Positions 8,843 to 17,565 of a stretch of DNA of 64,000 nt are shown here, one piece after another. Under the pieces are notes generated by a model. It worked only from the letters and a program-made list of their open reading frames with translations. It searched no databases and was not told the DNA's origin. The translations under genes were made by a program, and so were the position numbers. The DNA comes from a virus, in IMG/VR virus record IMGVR_UViG_3300028197_000962, positions 36,190 through 100,189 of that record. One strand, given 5' to 3'. Position 1 is the stretch's first letter. Each line of letters starts with the position of its first letter.

Positions 8843-9471
8843 TTAAGTGCGCCAGGACCACCAGCGATTTCAAAGAATTGAACTTGGAATTCAACAGTAA
8901 ATTCTTCGATCGTGTTCTCAGTGTCATATCCAAGAGCAATCTCAGATACAGCAGTTGGGAAGATATCGTAGAAACGATATGATCTCAGAACGTTTGCTTT
9001 GGTTGTTTGAATTCTGCCTGCACCTGCATCAGGAACAGCAGTCGTGGTTTCAATCTGACCAGACGAACCTCTACCTAACTGATAGACATAAGCGTCTCTC
9101 ATGTAAGCAGCAGGGTTGGATGCACCAGTGTTGTTGGAGAGTTTGCTGAAACCATTCATCCACATTTCCATTGCATGGCGAATCTTGAAGTCCTCATCAT
9201 TGATAATGGTGAGGGTCCAAGGATCGAACGTTCTATCGCCAGCAACTTTCAGAGTGCGACCTCTGAAAGGAACATCGATAGATGCAACGTTAGATGCGGG
9301 AAGGTTTGCTGCCTTACACATGAAGGAAAGGTCTTTCAACATCTCACCATCTTTGGTGACATATGAGGGAAACTCGGGAATAGTTACCTCAAACAGATTA
9401 GGGCGTGCGCCGCCCCCTTTAAGATTAGACTTAAAATTTGATAGAGTCTTAATCGTTGGTGATTCAGCCAT
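8839..9471 (-). CDS. gp19: Tail tube protein gp19
   Basis: The 210-residue tail tube monomer, which stacks as hexameric rings inside the contractile sheath and carries DNA during ejection. N-terminal LSNFKSNLKGGGARPNLFEV, the VPFRGRTLKVAGDRTF beta-hairpin and the YRFYDIFPTAVSEI block are typical of cyanophage gp19; T4 gp19 is shorter (163). A strong AGGAG site lies just upstream of the ATG, as suits a protein made in many copies. It follows gp18 closely (43 nt), probably on the same late transcript. Confidence 0.96.
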   Translation of the reverse strand: MAESPTIKTLSNFKSNLKGGGARPNLFEVTIPEFPSYVTKDGEMLKDLSFMCKAANLPASNVASIDVPFRGRTLKVAGDRTFDPWTLTIINDEDFKIRHAMEMWMNGFSKLSNNTGASNPAAYMRDAYVYQLGRGSSGQIETTTAVPDAGAGRIQTTKANVLRSYRFYDIFPTAVSEIALGYDTENTIEEFTVEFQVQFFEIAGGPGALN

Positions 9472-9514
9472 TTGTTATGCTCCTAGAAATCTTCGTTAAG
9501 TGAGGGATTTAAGA

Positions 9515-11752
9515 TCAGACTCTACCAGCGACTTCCTCGAAGCTGACACCAGTTCTGGTGGCAACGAAGGTGAGGGAGACGTAGTTGATAGACTTGGCGG
9601 GTTTCAGGAAGATGTCCGCTCTGAACTCGTTGTTGTCAATGATGTCAGGAGTGTTATTTGTTTCGTCACAAATAACGAGGAAGTCATAGATTCCTCTCTT
9701 TGCCTGAACGTCACGTAGATAAGGTTCGACAATGTTTACGAAGTTTGCTCTCGTAATTTCATCGTTGAGTTCAAATAGTTGAGCTTTCGCAGCTCCCTCT
9801 AAGGCTTGCTCCACAGTGAGGAACAGACGCCTAACGTTGATTCTATCGAACGCGGAGGCATAACCAAGGGCAGTCTTATCACCAAAGAGAAGAATACCAA
9901 TACCAGGTTGGAATGAAATCGGGTTCACACGTGCCTGATAAAGTTCGTCTCTCTGATTTTGATTAGGATTGAATGCCAGTTTAACAGCATTGTTTAGTAC
10001 ACCACGCTGTTGACCAGCAGGTGAGAACCAAGGGAATGCTCTAATATTAGTACGGGTCATGAGACCAGCAACGTCACCATTAGTTGGAATATAACGGAAG
10101 ACGTTATTAAAGCGGTCATAAGTGTACTTATAACCAGAATCAATGATGCCGTAGGAGGAAGACTTAACTCCGTTGGCAAATTTCAAGATGTTTGAAGTTT
10201 GAGTGTCATCATCGATAACACCAACAACACCAGATCTGTGAGGAGAAACAACTGCGACACAATCCTGTCTTTGCTCGGCAATCGAGATGAGTCTGTTTGC
10301 CTTAGCTTGGGACTCTTCAACGCCGTTGATTGATGGACCCATGATGATATAATCAACTTCCAACTCTTCCTTATTCTTGAAGAGGTTGTATGAAGTAATT
10401 AGATCACCCAACGTTGCTTTATGTCCACCAGTTGCACTGTAATCAGAACCACCACTGAATGCGTAACCAACGTTACCCAAAGCAGCGTAAGTAATGCCCT
10501 GAGCGTTCTGACCCCAGAGACCTTCGCCAGTCGAAAGAGGCGTGAAGTGTGTAGCGAAACCAGTTGCTCTGGGAACAGTACCCCAGAAAGAATCTTCGTC
10601 ACTGGATGGGTTGTAACCAGCGTATGCATATCCAGAGAAATCAGCAAGGAAGTCCTTGTACCAGATTTTCTGAGGAGCATTTACAGAGGAAACACTATCA
10701 AGTGCTTTGGACAGTGAAGAGAACTTCTCAACAATGTTACCTTGAATACCAGTTACGGCACCGTCATCATCAACGATACAGATATTCATACCATCATTGT
10801 AACCTTGACGCTCAGAAACGTAGTTGTTGGTTACAGGACGTGGAGAAATCGACTTCCAGAACACCGTTCCATTATCGATTGGAAGTTGTTGCTGATCATA
10901 CCAGTCAACTGCTGTCTTGGCATCAATACCAGTAGCATAGATGGTGGAGTTTGCAACAGCACCAGTTGCGTTATTAAAGAAGAGATTGTCGTCTGATTGA
11001 ACAGTGCTGCCAACGGAGAGAGATGCTGCTGGATCGTTCTTAGCGTATGCAATCCTAACTGAGGTAGATCCAACACCAACAGCGTTAATTCTATCTGTCC
11101 ACTTAACGTCGAAGGAAGAGTTGCTACCAGTAGAATCGGTCTTAACACCAGTAACGATACCTTTCAGGTAACCAGTGGTGACTGTGGAAAGCGTACCAGC
11201 AGTAGAATTAGGAACAACTAGGTTCGTAAGACCAACAGTAACACCATAACCAACGGTGATACCCATACCAGCAAGACTGGTAGTAGTAACACCAACAGTT
11301 TGGTCTGCAAGGTCATCAATGAAACAAAGTTTCAGACCATTTGCCCATCTACCAGGAGTTTTAGCAGCGTAGTTCCAACCAGTGTCTGTCTGATAGTTCT
11401 CACTATAATCATCATAATTTTTAATTTTTAAACTTGTATCCGCATATACATCATTACCAGCGTTAGCGTTGTTAAGAGTTGCGCCATCAGTTCTTACAAC
11501 TTTAAGGACACCGCCGTAAGTAAGGAAGGAACTAGCAGTCATCCAATATTCATATTGGGCATCGGTGCTGATCGGCTTACCATATACTTCAATTAACTCT
11601 TGCTCGGTCTCAACGGTATAGCACTCATCAACAGGACCCTTTGTAAAAGGTCCGCAAATGCCACCAATATTATCTAAAACGTTCTCGGCTCTACCAACAG
11701 TGAGGTCAACCTCTCTAATTAGTACACCAGGAGACAATAATGCTACTGCCAT
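9515..11752 (-). CDS. gp18: Contractile tail sheath protein gp18
   Basis: A 745-residue sheath subunit (T4: 659) that forms the contractile helix around the tube. The N-terminus LLSPGVLIREVDLT and the C-terminal RVNPISFQPGIGILLFGDKT and VEPYLRDVQAKRGIYDF blocks are the conserved sheath core that stores and releases contraction energy. A Gly/Thr/Val-rich stretch around residues 165-245 looks like a surface-exposed inserted domain absent from the conserved core. A GGAG site precedes the ATG and an AATAAATA late element lies 35 nt upstream. Confidence 0.97.
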   Translation of the reverse strand: MAVALLSPGVLIREVDLTVGRAENVLDNIGGICGPFTKGPVDECYTVETEQELIEVYGKPISTDAQYEYWMTASSFLTYGGVLKVVRTDGATLNNANAGNDVYADTSLKIKNYDDYSENYQTDTGWNYAAKTPGRWANGLKLCFIDDLADQTVGVTTTSLAGMGITVGYGVTVGLTNLVVPNSTAGTLSTVTTGYLKGIVTGVKTDSTGSNSSFDVKWTDRINAVGVGSTSVRIAYAKNDPAASLSVGSTVQSDDNLFFNNATGAVANSTIYATGIDAKTAVDWYDQQQLPIDNGTVFWKSISPRPVTNNYVSERQGYNDGMNICIVDDDGAVTGIQGNIVEKFSSLSKALDSVSSVNAPQKIWYKDFLADFSGYAYAGYNPSSDEDSFWGTVPRATGFATHFTPLSTGEGLWGQNAQGITYAALGNVGYAFSGGSDYSATGGHKATLGDLITSYNLFKNKEELEVDYIIMGPSINGVEESQAKANRLISIAEQRQDCVAVVSPHRSGVVGVIDDDTQTSNILKFANGVKSSSYGIIDSGYKYTYDRFNNVFRYIPTNGDVAGLMTRTNIRAFPWFSPAGQQRGVLNNAVKLAFNPNQNQRDELYQARVNPISFQPGIGILLFGDKTALGYASAFDRINVRRLFLTVEQALEGAAKAQLFELNDEITRANFVNIVEPYLRDVQAKRGIYDFLVICDETNNTPDIIDNNEFRADIFLKPAKSINYVSLTFVATRTGVSFEEVAGRV

Positions 11753-11786
11753 TGTTTACTCCGTTAGGTCCATATTTGTCTAAGAA

Positions 11787-11794
11787 TATTTATT
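11787..11794 (-). promoter_or_regulatory. Late promoter before gp18 (AATAAATA)
   Basis: AATAAATA on the minus strand 35 nt before the gp18 ATG, one mismatch from the T4 late octamer. Confidence 0.65.
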
Positions 11795-11834
11795 GTTTTA
11801 AATGTTTTGACGGGGGGAACTGGGACGTGAATAC

Positions 11835-12065
11835 CTACCAATCAGGATATTTCCACTCTTTGAAGTAGTTTTGATTCATCCTATGCTTTAAAACTCTCTT
11901 TTTTGTACACTCCTTACATTCATATGCATATGATGATGGAACAGGACCTTTATCCTTTCTAGTTCTGTAAAATTCCTCAACTAAATTTTTTGTTTCTCCG
12001 CAAATTTTACAAGTTCTATCATTAAGAAGAAAATGCCCAAGACTAATTTGATCGTCTAAGTCCAT
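11835..12065 (-). CDS. Small zinc-ribbon protein between gp17 and gp18
   Basis: A 76-residue basic protein with two CxxC knuckles (CKIC and CKEC) about 30 residues apart, arranged like the N-terminal zinc ribbon of phage HNH endonucleases, but with no HNH catalytic part. The ATG at 12065 overlaps the gp17 stop as TAATG and is preferred to an in-frame ATG 15 nt upstream. Coupling to the terminase gene suggests a DNA-packaging or nucleic-acid-binding accessory. A decayed homing-endonuclease remnant is the alternative, although its conserved position in cyanophages argues against simple decay. Confidence 0.75.
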   Translation of the reverse strand: MDLDDQISLGHFLLNDRTCKICGETKNLVEEFYRTRKDKGPVPSSYAYECKECTKKRVLKHRMNQNYFKEWKYPDW

Positions 12066-13729
12066 TACAGATAGTTCCACATATAATCAGCACCACCTTG
12101 TGCATCACCATAGGTGCCATCAAGATGCCATCTTTCACCATCACTATCAACAAAACTAGATTCATCATTTATACCATCATCTAAGAATCCAAATGGTGCC
12201 ATGTCTTGTTCAATCTGATTCTTCTGTTCTTCGTAAAGTCTTTTACGAACATCTTGGTCAGTTAGTTCTTTGAAGTAATCCTGTGCTACTAACCAAGCGT
12301 AAATAACCAAACACATAGCAAGGTCATCATTGCATCCATCTTCTGCTTCAAAAGAATTGCTCTTTGAGATAAAAGTAGTTAGTTCACTAATAACATTGTA
12401 GTCTTTAAAAAGAATTTTATCTGCTTCAATCATGGTCTTCAAATTAAGAGACCCAATCTTTTTAACAGTCTTGGACATCTTGACTCCTAACTGAGTCTTG
12501 CTTCCAGAAAACCCTTGTCCAACAACCTGACCAGCTCTACCTCTCATAGAACACATCAGTAAATTTTGATATTCCAGATCATATTGCAAAATACTTGCTA
12601 CCTGATCTCCAATGTCATTTACCTCAGTAAGAATAAACGCTTCATTATATGCCTTAGCTGTTGAGTAGATAATATTAGGAAACAACATTGGTTTGATATG
12701 ATTATCTCTATACTTTGCCACAACTTTATGTGGGAAAGATGTAATATCTACAATGATGAATGCAGAATAGTCCTCTCCAACACCTCTTGCTACGTCAACT
12801 GTGCAAACATAGTCATGATCCTTTTCCGGATCGGCATATACGTCTAAACTATTGTTTGAAGTCTTAGGGGCCTCATATGCCAAACTTCTTAATTTTGCTG
12901 GATCAATTAATGTATCAACAGATCCTAGAAACTCACACTCAAACTCAACTTTAAACTGTTGTTCTGATGTGTTTTTGACTGTTTGCTCACGCCACTTGGC
13001 ATCTCTACCTGGTACTTCTGACCAGTGAACCTGAGTAGGAACATATTCATTCTGCTCTCTTTCCGCATCATGCCACATACGGTAGAAGTGGTTCATACCC
13101 TTAGGGGTAGATACGATAATAATCTTGGTAGACTTACCAGATGAAATCGTAGGATAAACTGAACTAAAAAAGTCGTCAGCAATATGGTTTGGAACAAACG
13201 CAAATTCGTCCAAGAAGATAATGTTGAACGACATACCACGAACGGCAGCAGCAGATGTAGATGCTGCAAGAATTTTACTACCGTTCTCTAATTCTAAACT
13301 ACCTTTATTCCATGCAAGGATGCCCTGTTGCATCCACTTGGGAAGATTCTCATATGCTGTCTGCAATCTACCCAGAAGATCTCTTGCCGTAGATGCTTTG
13401 TTTGCTAGAATACCAATGTTTACATTATTATTGAACACTGCATAATGCAACAAATAAGAAACCGACGTGGTAGACTTACCAGTCTGTCGTGGCATCATGC
13501 AGATGTTGAATCGATTCTCATGAAATCGATTGATTAGTTTCTCTTGAAATGGCCACATCTCAAAAGGAACAAGACCCTCATCAACGTTGACGATCTTTAC
13601 ATATTTTTTTGCAAAGTAGACAGGATCAGCCTGACACTTGATCATCTCCTGGACTTGATTCTCAGTATACTCAATCTGAGTATTTGCTTTTTTTAGATTG
13701 GGATTACCAAGATAGATTCCATTATCCAT
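12065..13729 (-). CDS. gp17: Terminase large subunit gp17
   Basis: The packaging motor: an N-terminal ATPase translocates DNA into the prohead and a C-terminal RNase H-like nuclease cuts concatemers. Visible motifs are Walker A PRQTGKS, Walker B FLDEFAF, coupling motif STPKG, and nuclease acidic residues in DVARGVGEDYSAF. The chosen ATG at 13729 (MDNGIYLGNPNLKK) gives 554 residues, near T4's 610; a TTG-initiated extension to 13768 overlaps the upstream zinc-protein gene and is unlikely. The gene begins directly after that gene's stop (TGA-C-ATG). Confidence 0.97.
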   Translation of the reverse strand: MDNGIYLGNPNLKKANTQIEYTENQVQEMIKCQADPVYFAKKYVKIVNVDEGLVPFEMWPFQEKLINRFHENRFNICMMPRQTGKSTTSVSYLLHYAVFNNNVNIGILANKASTARDLLGRLQTAYENLPKWMQQGILAWNKGSLELENGSKILAASTSAAAVRGMSFNIIFLDEFAFVPNHIADDFFSSVYPTISSGKSTKIIIVSTPKGMNHFYRMWHDAEREQNEYVPTQVHWSEVPGRDAKWREQTVKNTSEQQFKVEFECEFLGSVDTLIDPAKLRSLAYEAPKTSNNSLDVYADPEKDHDYVCTVDVARGVGEDYSAFIIVDITSFPHKVVAKYRDNHIKPMLFPNIIYSTAKAYNEAFILTEVNDIGDQVASILQYDLEYQNLLMCSMRGRAGQVVGQGFSGSKTQLGVKMSKTVKKIGSLNLKTMIEADKILFKDYNVISELTTFISKSNSFEAEDGCNDDLAMCLVIYAWLVAQDYFKELTDQDVRKRLYEEQKNQIEQDMAPFGFLDDGINDESSFVDSDGERWHLDGTYGDAQGGADYMWNYL

Positions 13730-13730
13730 G

Positions 13731-13880
13731 TCAAGTCCACTTAGGGGGATTATGTGGGCACCTTGCAAATGGAAATTTTGTTTTAATTTCCATAAAACAA
13801 TTGCAAATAGCGCACCTCTTATATTTACCCTTTAAATATTCACAGGATTCACAGATCTTCAATCTCTCCTGAGGAGTCAT
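13731..13880 (-). CDS. Small zinc-finger protein (49 aa) upstream of gp17
   Basis: A previously easy-to-miss 49-codon gene. It begins MTPQERLKICESC and contains paired CxxC motifs (CESC, CAIC), a further CNC, and a terminal CPHNPPKW. This C4-plus-KxxxxxxxCPxxKW layout is known from very small phage and bacterial zinc-binding proteins (DUF6171-like). A GGAAAGG site lies directly before the ATG, it overlaps the preceding gene by 32 nt in another frame, and ends 1 nt before the gp17 start. Function is unknown. Confidence 0.8.
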   Translation of the reverse strand: MTPQERLKICESCEYLKGKYKRCAICNCFMEIKTKFPFARCPHNPPKWT

Positions 13881-14088
13881 CCTTTCCATACTTTCTCAAA
13901 CTAACTAATCGTTTTTCCCAAGTGTCTCCGATTTCTGATCCGACCATTGGATTGACGCATGTTTCATCGCCAAGATTATTGCACACCAATCCAGCTAAAT
14001 CAACTTCGCTGCCAATTTTACCAGTGAACCAATAGTGTTGACCATCTACCCATGTTGCCCCACATTTGGGGCAGGATTTCGTGTCCAT
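13849..14088 (-). CDS. Small zinc-ribbon hypothetical (79 aa)
   Basis: A 79-residue protein starting MDTKSCPKCGATW with one clear CxxC knuckle, plus single cysteines in VCNN and ETCVNP that could complete a four-cysteine site. It resembles a short protein present in this place in cyanophages. The C-terminus is charged. A perfect TATAAATA late promoter lies 33 nt upstream, making it the first gene of the gp17-gp18 late transcript. Role unknown. Confidence 0.78.
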   Translation of the reverse strand: MDTKSCPKCGATWVDGQHYWFTGKIGSEVDLAGLVCNNLGDETCVNPMVGSEIGDTWEKRLVSLRKYGKDDSSGEIEDL

Positions 14089-14120
14089 ATGAACTATGAA
14101 AATTTAGTATAATTCCTATT

Positions 14121-14128
14121 TATTTATA
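14121..14128 (-). promoter_or_regulatory. Late promoter of the terminase operon (TATAAATA)
   Basis: Perfect TATAAATA on the minus strand in the gap before the 79-residue gene. Immediately upstream (14131-14150) is a perfect tandem duplication of TTGGTATCAA, and on the minus strand GTATCA-TTT-TGATAC can form a short hairpin. Confidence 0.8.
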
Positions 14129-14162
14129 TGTTGGTATCAATTGGTATCAAAATGATACAATA

Positions 14163-15572
14163 TCAGCATTTCCACTTTCTCAATGCAAGTGCTTTACGGG
14201 TTGGACGACCCTTCTCATCCTTCATTGGTCCCTTCATTCCACCCATGCGGGCACAGAAAGATCTTTTTCTAGGACCACCCTCAGGTTGAGGTGCTTTTAA
14301 ATCAGAACCAGGATTCTCTCGCTCATAAGACTTACGACCCTTTTCATTGAGACCGCCTTCTTTGTTCTTACCCGCTTTACGTTGCCATGCAGCACTCTTT
14401 GCTTCTGTCTGAACGTTCATGTCAGTCTTTTTATTTGACTTCAATGCTTTTTGTTGAAGTTGAAGTTTCTGACGATTGAGAACAAGTTGTTTACGCTGAA
14501 TCATTTGATCTCTACGATCTAGCGAATCATTCTTTCCATCGTTCTGCTCCTCAGCAACTCTGATCAATGGTTGAGTTGGATCAGGACTGGATGGAGAATA
14601 CTTAGTAACGCGAGCATCCGGGTATACCTTTTGAACAGCGTCTGTAATCTCTGCTTTACTAGGAACTCTCAGCGATGGGAAGAACAATTGAGTCATATAG
14701 AACTTACCTCGGAAGGTGAGGAAGATTCTCATGACTTGACCATTCTGACGAGGAATGGTAGCTGCTTCTTGTACTTCAAATTCTTCTTTCTTCGTCTTCT
14801 TGACACAGTTTGGATATCTTTTTCCAAACATAGTCTTCATACCTTTTTTCTCATATCCTTTCCAACATGCTTCACCAAGTTTGTTTGTCTCAACAAAACC
14901 ATTTGCTTCAAGAGCAGCAATTTGAGAAGGTGAGAATCCTTCTTTCTTAGTGCTATTACCCCAATTAGCAGCACCCTTCTTACGGCACTTTACAAGGGCA
15001 CCAGAAGCGTATGCAGAAGGCCATACAGAGTAACGAGATTTTACTTTATGATAGCAGGCATCTTTTGTCCCACTACCCTTACCTTTCTTATCTGCTTCTG
15101 AAAATACTTCTTCTTTCATTTTCTTTTTATCAGTAGAAACGTAAGTTGGTTTGGCAGCACTAGATTTTGATTGTTGTCCTGGATCTGCTTTCTTTTTGCG
15201 ACGAGATGCAGAAAGTCTTTCGGACTTGCTCATGCTCGCTCGTTTTGATGATGAGACACATTTAGGTGTCCCCTCTCCTGGTTTATCACTGGCGCAAGTC
15301 CCACCTGTGACAACGTTGACCCAACCACCCTTACCATCCTTTGACTTGGATCCTTTGAACCACTTGTTGAGGGAACCTTCGCTAACCCCACCATTAGAGC
15401 CCCCATTCCCATTTCCATTCCCATTCTTAGTCTCATCATCTACACTATGTCCATTTTCTTTACCTAGCATACCAGACCGGCCAACTATTTTAAATCCTTT
15501 GGGGATAGGTTTACACTTTTTATCAGTGTAGCAATAGTATTGTCCCTCAGGACAGCGACCGTTCTTTTTCAT
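14163..15572 (-). CDS. Multi-domain basic protein with DUF6321/DUF5872-like segments
   Basis: A 469-residue, strongly basic, Lys/Ser/Gly-rich mosaic. Segments in order: a cysteine-rich start (CPEGQYYCYTDKKCKP); an Asn/Gly linker; a KWFKGSKSKDGKGGWVNVVT block with paired cysteines and an SKSERLSASRRKKK tail, resembling DUF6321; a SRYSVWPSAYASGALVKCRK block resembling DUF5872 (about 175-200); a WKGYEKKGMKTMFGKRYPNC block; a beta-rich region around 275-340; and a C-terminal block (about 385-469) with WQRKAGKNKEGGLNEKGRKSY and GMKGPMKD, again DUF6321-like. Such modules are abundant in aquatic phages and of unknown function; the charge suggests DNA binding, perhaps inside the capsid. A GATAAATA late element lies just upstream. 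Confidence 0.88.
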   Translation of the reverse strand: MKKNGRCPEGQYYCYTDKKCKPIPKGFKIVGRSGMLGKENGHSVDDETKNGNGNGNGGSNGGVSEGSLNKWFKGSKSKDGKGGWVNVVTGGTCASDKPGEGTPKCVSSSKRASMSKSERLSASRRKKKADPGQQSKSSAAKPTYVSTDKKKMKEEVFSEADKKGKGSGTKDACYHKVKSRYSVWPSAYASGALVKCRKKGAANWGNSTKKEGFSPSQIAALEANGFVETNKLGEACWKGYEKKGMKTMFGKRYPNCVKKTKKEEFEVQEAATIPRQNGQVMRIFLTFRGKFYMTQLFFPSLRVPSKAEITDAVQKVYPDARVTKYSPSSPDPTQPLIRVAEEQNDGKNDSLDRRDQMIQRKQLVLNRQKLQLQQKALKSNKKTDMNVQTEAKSAAWQRKAGKNKEGGLNEKGRKSYERENPGSDLKAPQPEGGPRKRSFCARMGGMKGPMKDEKGRPTRKALALRKWKC

Positions 15573-15595
15573 TCAAGAGAGTAATTACTCGTTAT

Positions 15596-15602
15596 TATTT
15601 AT
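15596..15602 (-). promoter_or_regulatory. Late promoter (ATAAATA)
   Basis: ATAAATA on the minus strand overlapping the stop of the 650-residue structural gene, 23 nt before the next ATG. Confidence 0.6.
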
Positions 15603-17554
15603 CATCCATCAAGTGCCACACTAAGACCAATAGTCATACCAGGTAGTGACTGCCAAGAAGTCCCATCATAAAATTCGAGTTTTAATGATGTTGTATTAAA
15701 GATGATAGCACCTTGTGAGAAAGATCCAGCATCCCTAGCAGTTGTTGTATATAGAGGTGGATAGAATGCAGTAGAAGCTTTTAAAGTAGCAGCAGTAATA
15801 ATACCAGTAGTATTAATAGAAACTGTTGTACCAATACCAACAGATGCTTCTCTTCCTTGACTATCACTAAAAGCAATTTCTCCTGAGGCATTTTGATGTA
15901 TTCTAACAGTGGTTCCTGTACCAATAATTATTTCATCAATACCTTCAATTTTTTTAGCAGTTGGATCTAAGGTAATTGATCCTTGACCAATCGTAAGAAT
16001 GCCTGTGACTCTTGCATCACCATTAACAAGAAGAGCCGTTGTAGCAGTGCCTGTGTTAACAATTAAACCGCTTCTAAACGTACCGATGCCAAGAGAATCT
16101 ACATGCTTGACATCATCATATGTGATTGTTCCTCCAACATTAACATTACCAGTTGCTTCAATATCACCAACAACAAATAATGATGTTCCTGCCTTTGCCT
16201 GAGTAGTATTGATACCAACAATTCTTGTTGTTGATACACCTACATTATTGGAGAACCAAGTTCCACCAACACCAGTTCCACTGTTAGGAACTGTCAACCA
16301 CTTTGAACTTGCAGAATCATATTGTAAAATATATTCATCGTCGAGACCAGTGATATCAACATCATCAAGATCTTTAATAAATCCTGCGCCGCCGCCGCCC
16401 ATTGTGGACATCTGGGTTTGGATTCTATTGATAAAAATTCTATAATGAGATGCAAGATCACTTAGAGTTGCAAACTTTTGATCTAATGGGGTAAGTGGAT
16501 CTTGTCCAGAACCAATATTCTCTGCTTCATCCGGAGGTTCAGTAAGAAGATAATTTTCCTGTAAGTCCTCTACCTTTTCTTGTCTTACTTGAATTTGCTC
16601 AACAATCTCTCTCAGGCTCTCAAAGTTTTTGAGTTCCTTTTTGATTTTTTTGAGTTCTTCTTCGTAATATTTTGGTTTGGGTAAACCACTAAGTTTTGTT
16701 TTTAATGATTCTACTTCTTTATCTAATTTATTTCCAACAAACTCAAACTTTTCATTCAATGAAGTCTGAATACGTTTTACAGTTTCCTCAGTAACTTCTT
16801 GTAAATGATCTACTTTATTATCTACTTGATCTGAGAATGAAATCTCAAACTCTTTTTGATTTTCTTTAAGTTTCTTTTGGAGTTTCCAAACAATGTCAGA
16901 CTGTTCCTTTAACTGACCATAAATTTGTTCTTTGAGAGAATCTACCCTATTATGTACGTTTTTAAAATCTGTTTTTGATTCAAAAGCAGAAGTATCTTTC
17001 TCATCTTGAATCCTATTTAATTCTATTTCAACCTGATCTGATAAAGTTTGTACACAATCTTTTATTGAATTAAATCTTTCGTCAACAGTATTAAAAGTTT
17101 GTCCTACCCAAGTAAAATCTGGAACCTCTGATACCTTTTCAATCCATACAGGAAGAGTTGGAATAGATTCTTTTACAGATTGAACCGTCTCCTTAATTGC
17201 TTCTAGTTCTTCTTCGTAATATCTTACTTCTGGAACAACAGGGATGGATTCTCTTACATCATCAATAACTTCACAGAGTGCTTCTAATTCTTTATCATAT
17301 GATTTAATTTCTGGAACTTCTGGAATACTTTCTTTAACATCATTGATCAGACGGAGAAGTTCTCCCCATTCTGGTGCCTGAACAAGGTCAGTTACTTCAA
17401 TACTTGCATTTCCATCAGCATCATCAATTATCTGTGTTTCTTCTTCTAATTCTTCTACCTCAATAAAATCTTCAACAGAAGGAAGTTCACCCTGCCCTAC
17501 GACATCCTCAATGGATGGTAACTCGTTAATATGCTCTTCGGGCATTTCGGTCAC
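15602..17554 (-). CDS. Coiled-coil and fibre-like virion protein
   Basis: A 650-residue protein lying between gp16 and gp17. The acidic N-terminus (about 1-65) is followed by long coiled coils, with a recurring motif, (S/R/K)YYEEEL or SYDKEL after a Val/Leu-Pro stretch, at roughly residues 85, 105 and 300. After residue 390 the composition switches to Gly/Thr/Ser with repeated GIGTT and VGG elements typical of cyanophage fibre shafts, ending in a small tip domain (FYDGTSWQSLPG). Together these suggest a trimeric rod. The start may be GTG at 17554 or ATG at 17545. T4 has no equivalent here; whiskers or a neck fibre are possible but unproven. Confidence 0.85.
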   Translation of the reverse strand: MTEMPEEHINELPSIEDVVGQGELPSVEDFIEVEELEEETQIIDDADGNASIEVTDLVQAPEWGELLRLINDVKESIPEVPEIKSYDKELEALCEVIDDVRESIPVVPEVRYYEEELEAIKETVQSVKESIPTLPVWIEKVSEVPDFTWVGQTFNTVDERFNSIKDCVQTLSDQVEIELNRIQDEKDTSAFESKTDFKNVHNRVDSLKEQIYGQLKEQSDIVWKLQKKLKENQKEFEISFSDQVDNKVDHLQEVTEETVKRIQTSLNEKFEFVGNKLDKEVESLKTKLSGLPKPKYYEEELKKIKKELKNFESLREIVEQIQVRQEKVEDLQENYLLTEPPDEAENIGSGQDPLTPLDQKFATLSDLASHYRIFINRIQTQMSTMGGGGAGFIKDLDDVDITGLDDEYILQYDSASSKWLTVPNSGTGVGGTWFSNNVGVSTTRIVGINTTQAKAGTSLFVVGDIEATGNVNVGGTITYDDVKHVDSLGIGTFRSGLIVNTGTATTALLVNGDARVTGILTIGQGSITLDPTAKKIEGIDEIIIGTGTTVRIHQNASGEIAFSDSQGREASVGIGTTVSINTTGIITAATLKASTAFYPPLYTTTARDAGSFSQGAIIFNTTSLKLEFYDGTSWQSLPGMTIGLSVALDG

Positions 17555-17565
17555 AACTTTTTTAC

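Noticed and set aside
11835-12065. Calling the 76-residue zinc protein an HNH endonuclease
   Set aside because: Only the zinc-knuckle part is present; the catalytic HNH residues are absent.
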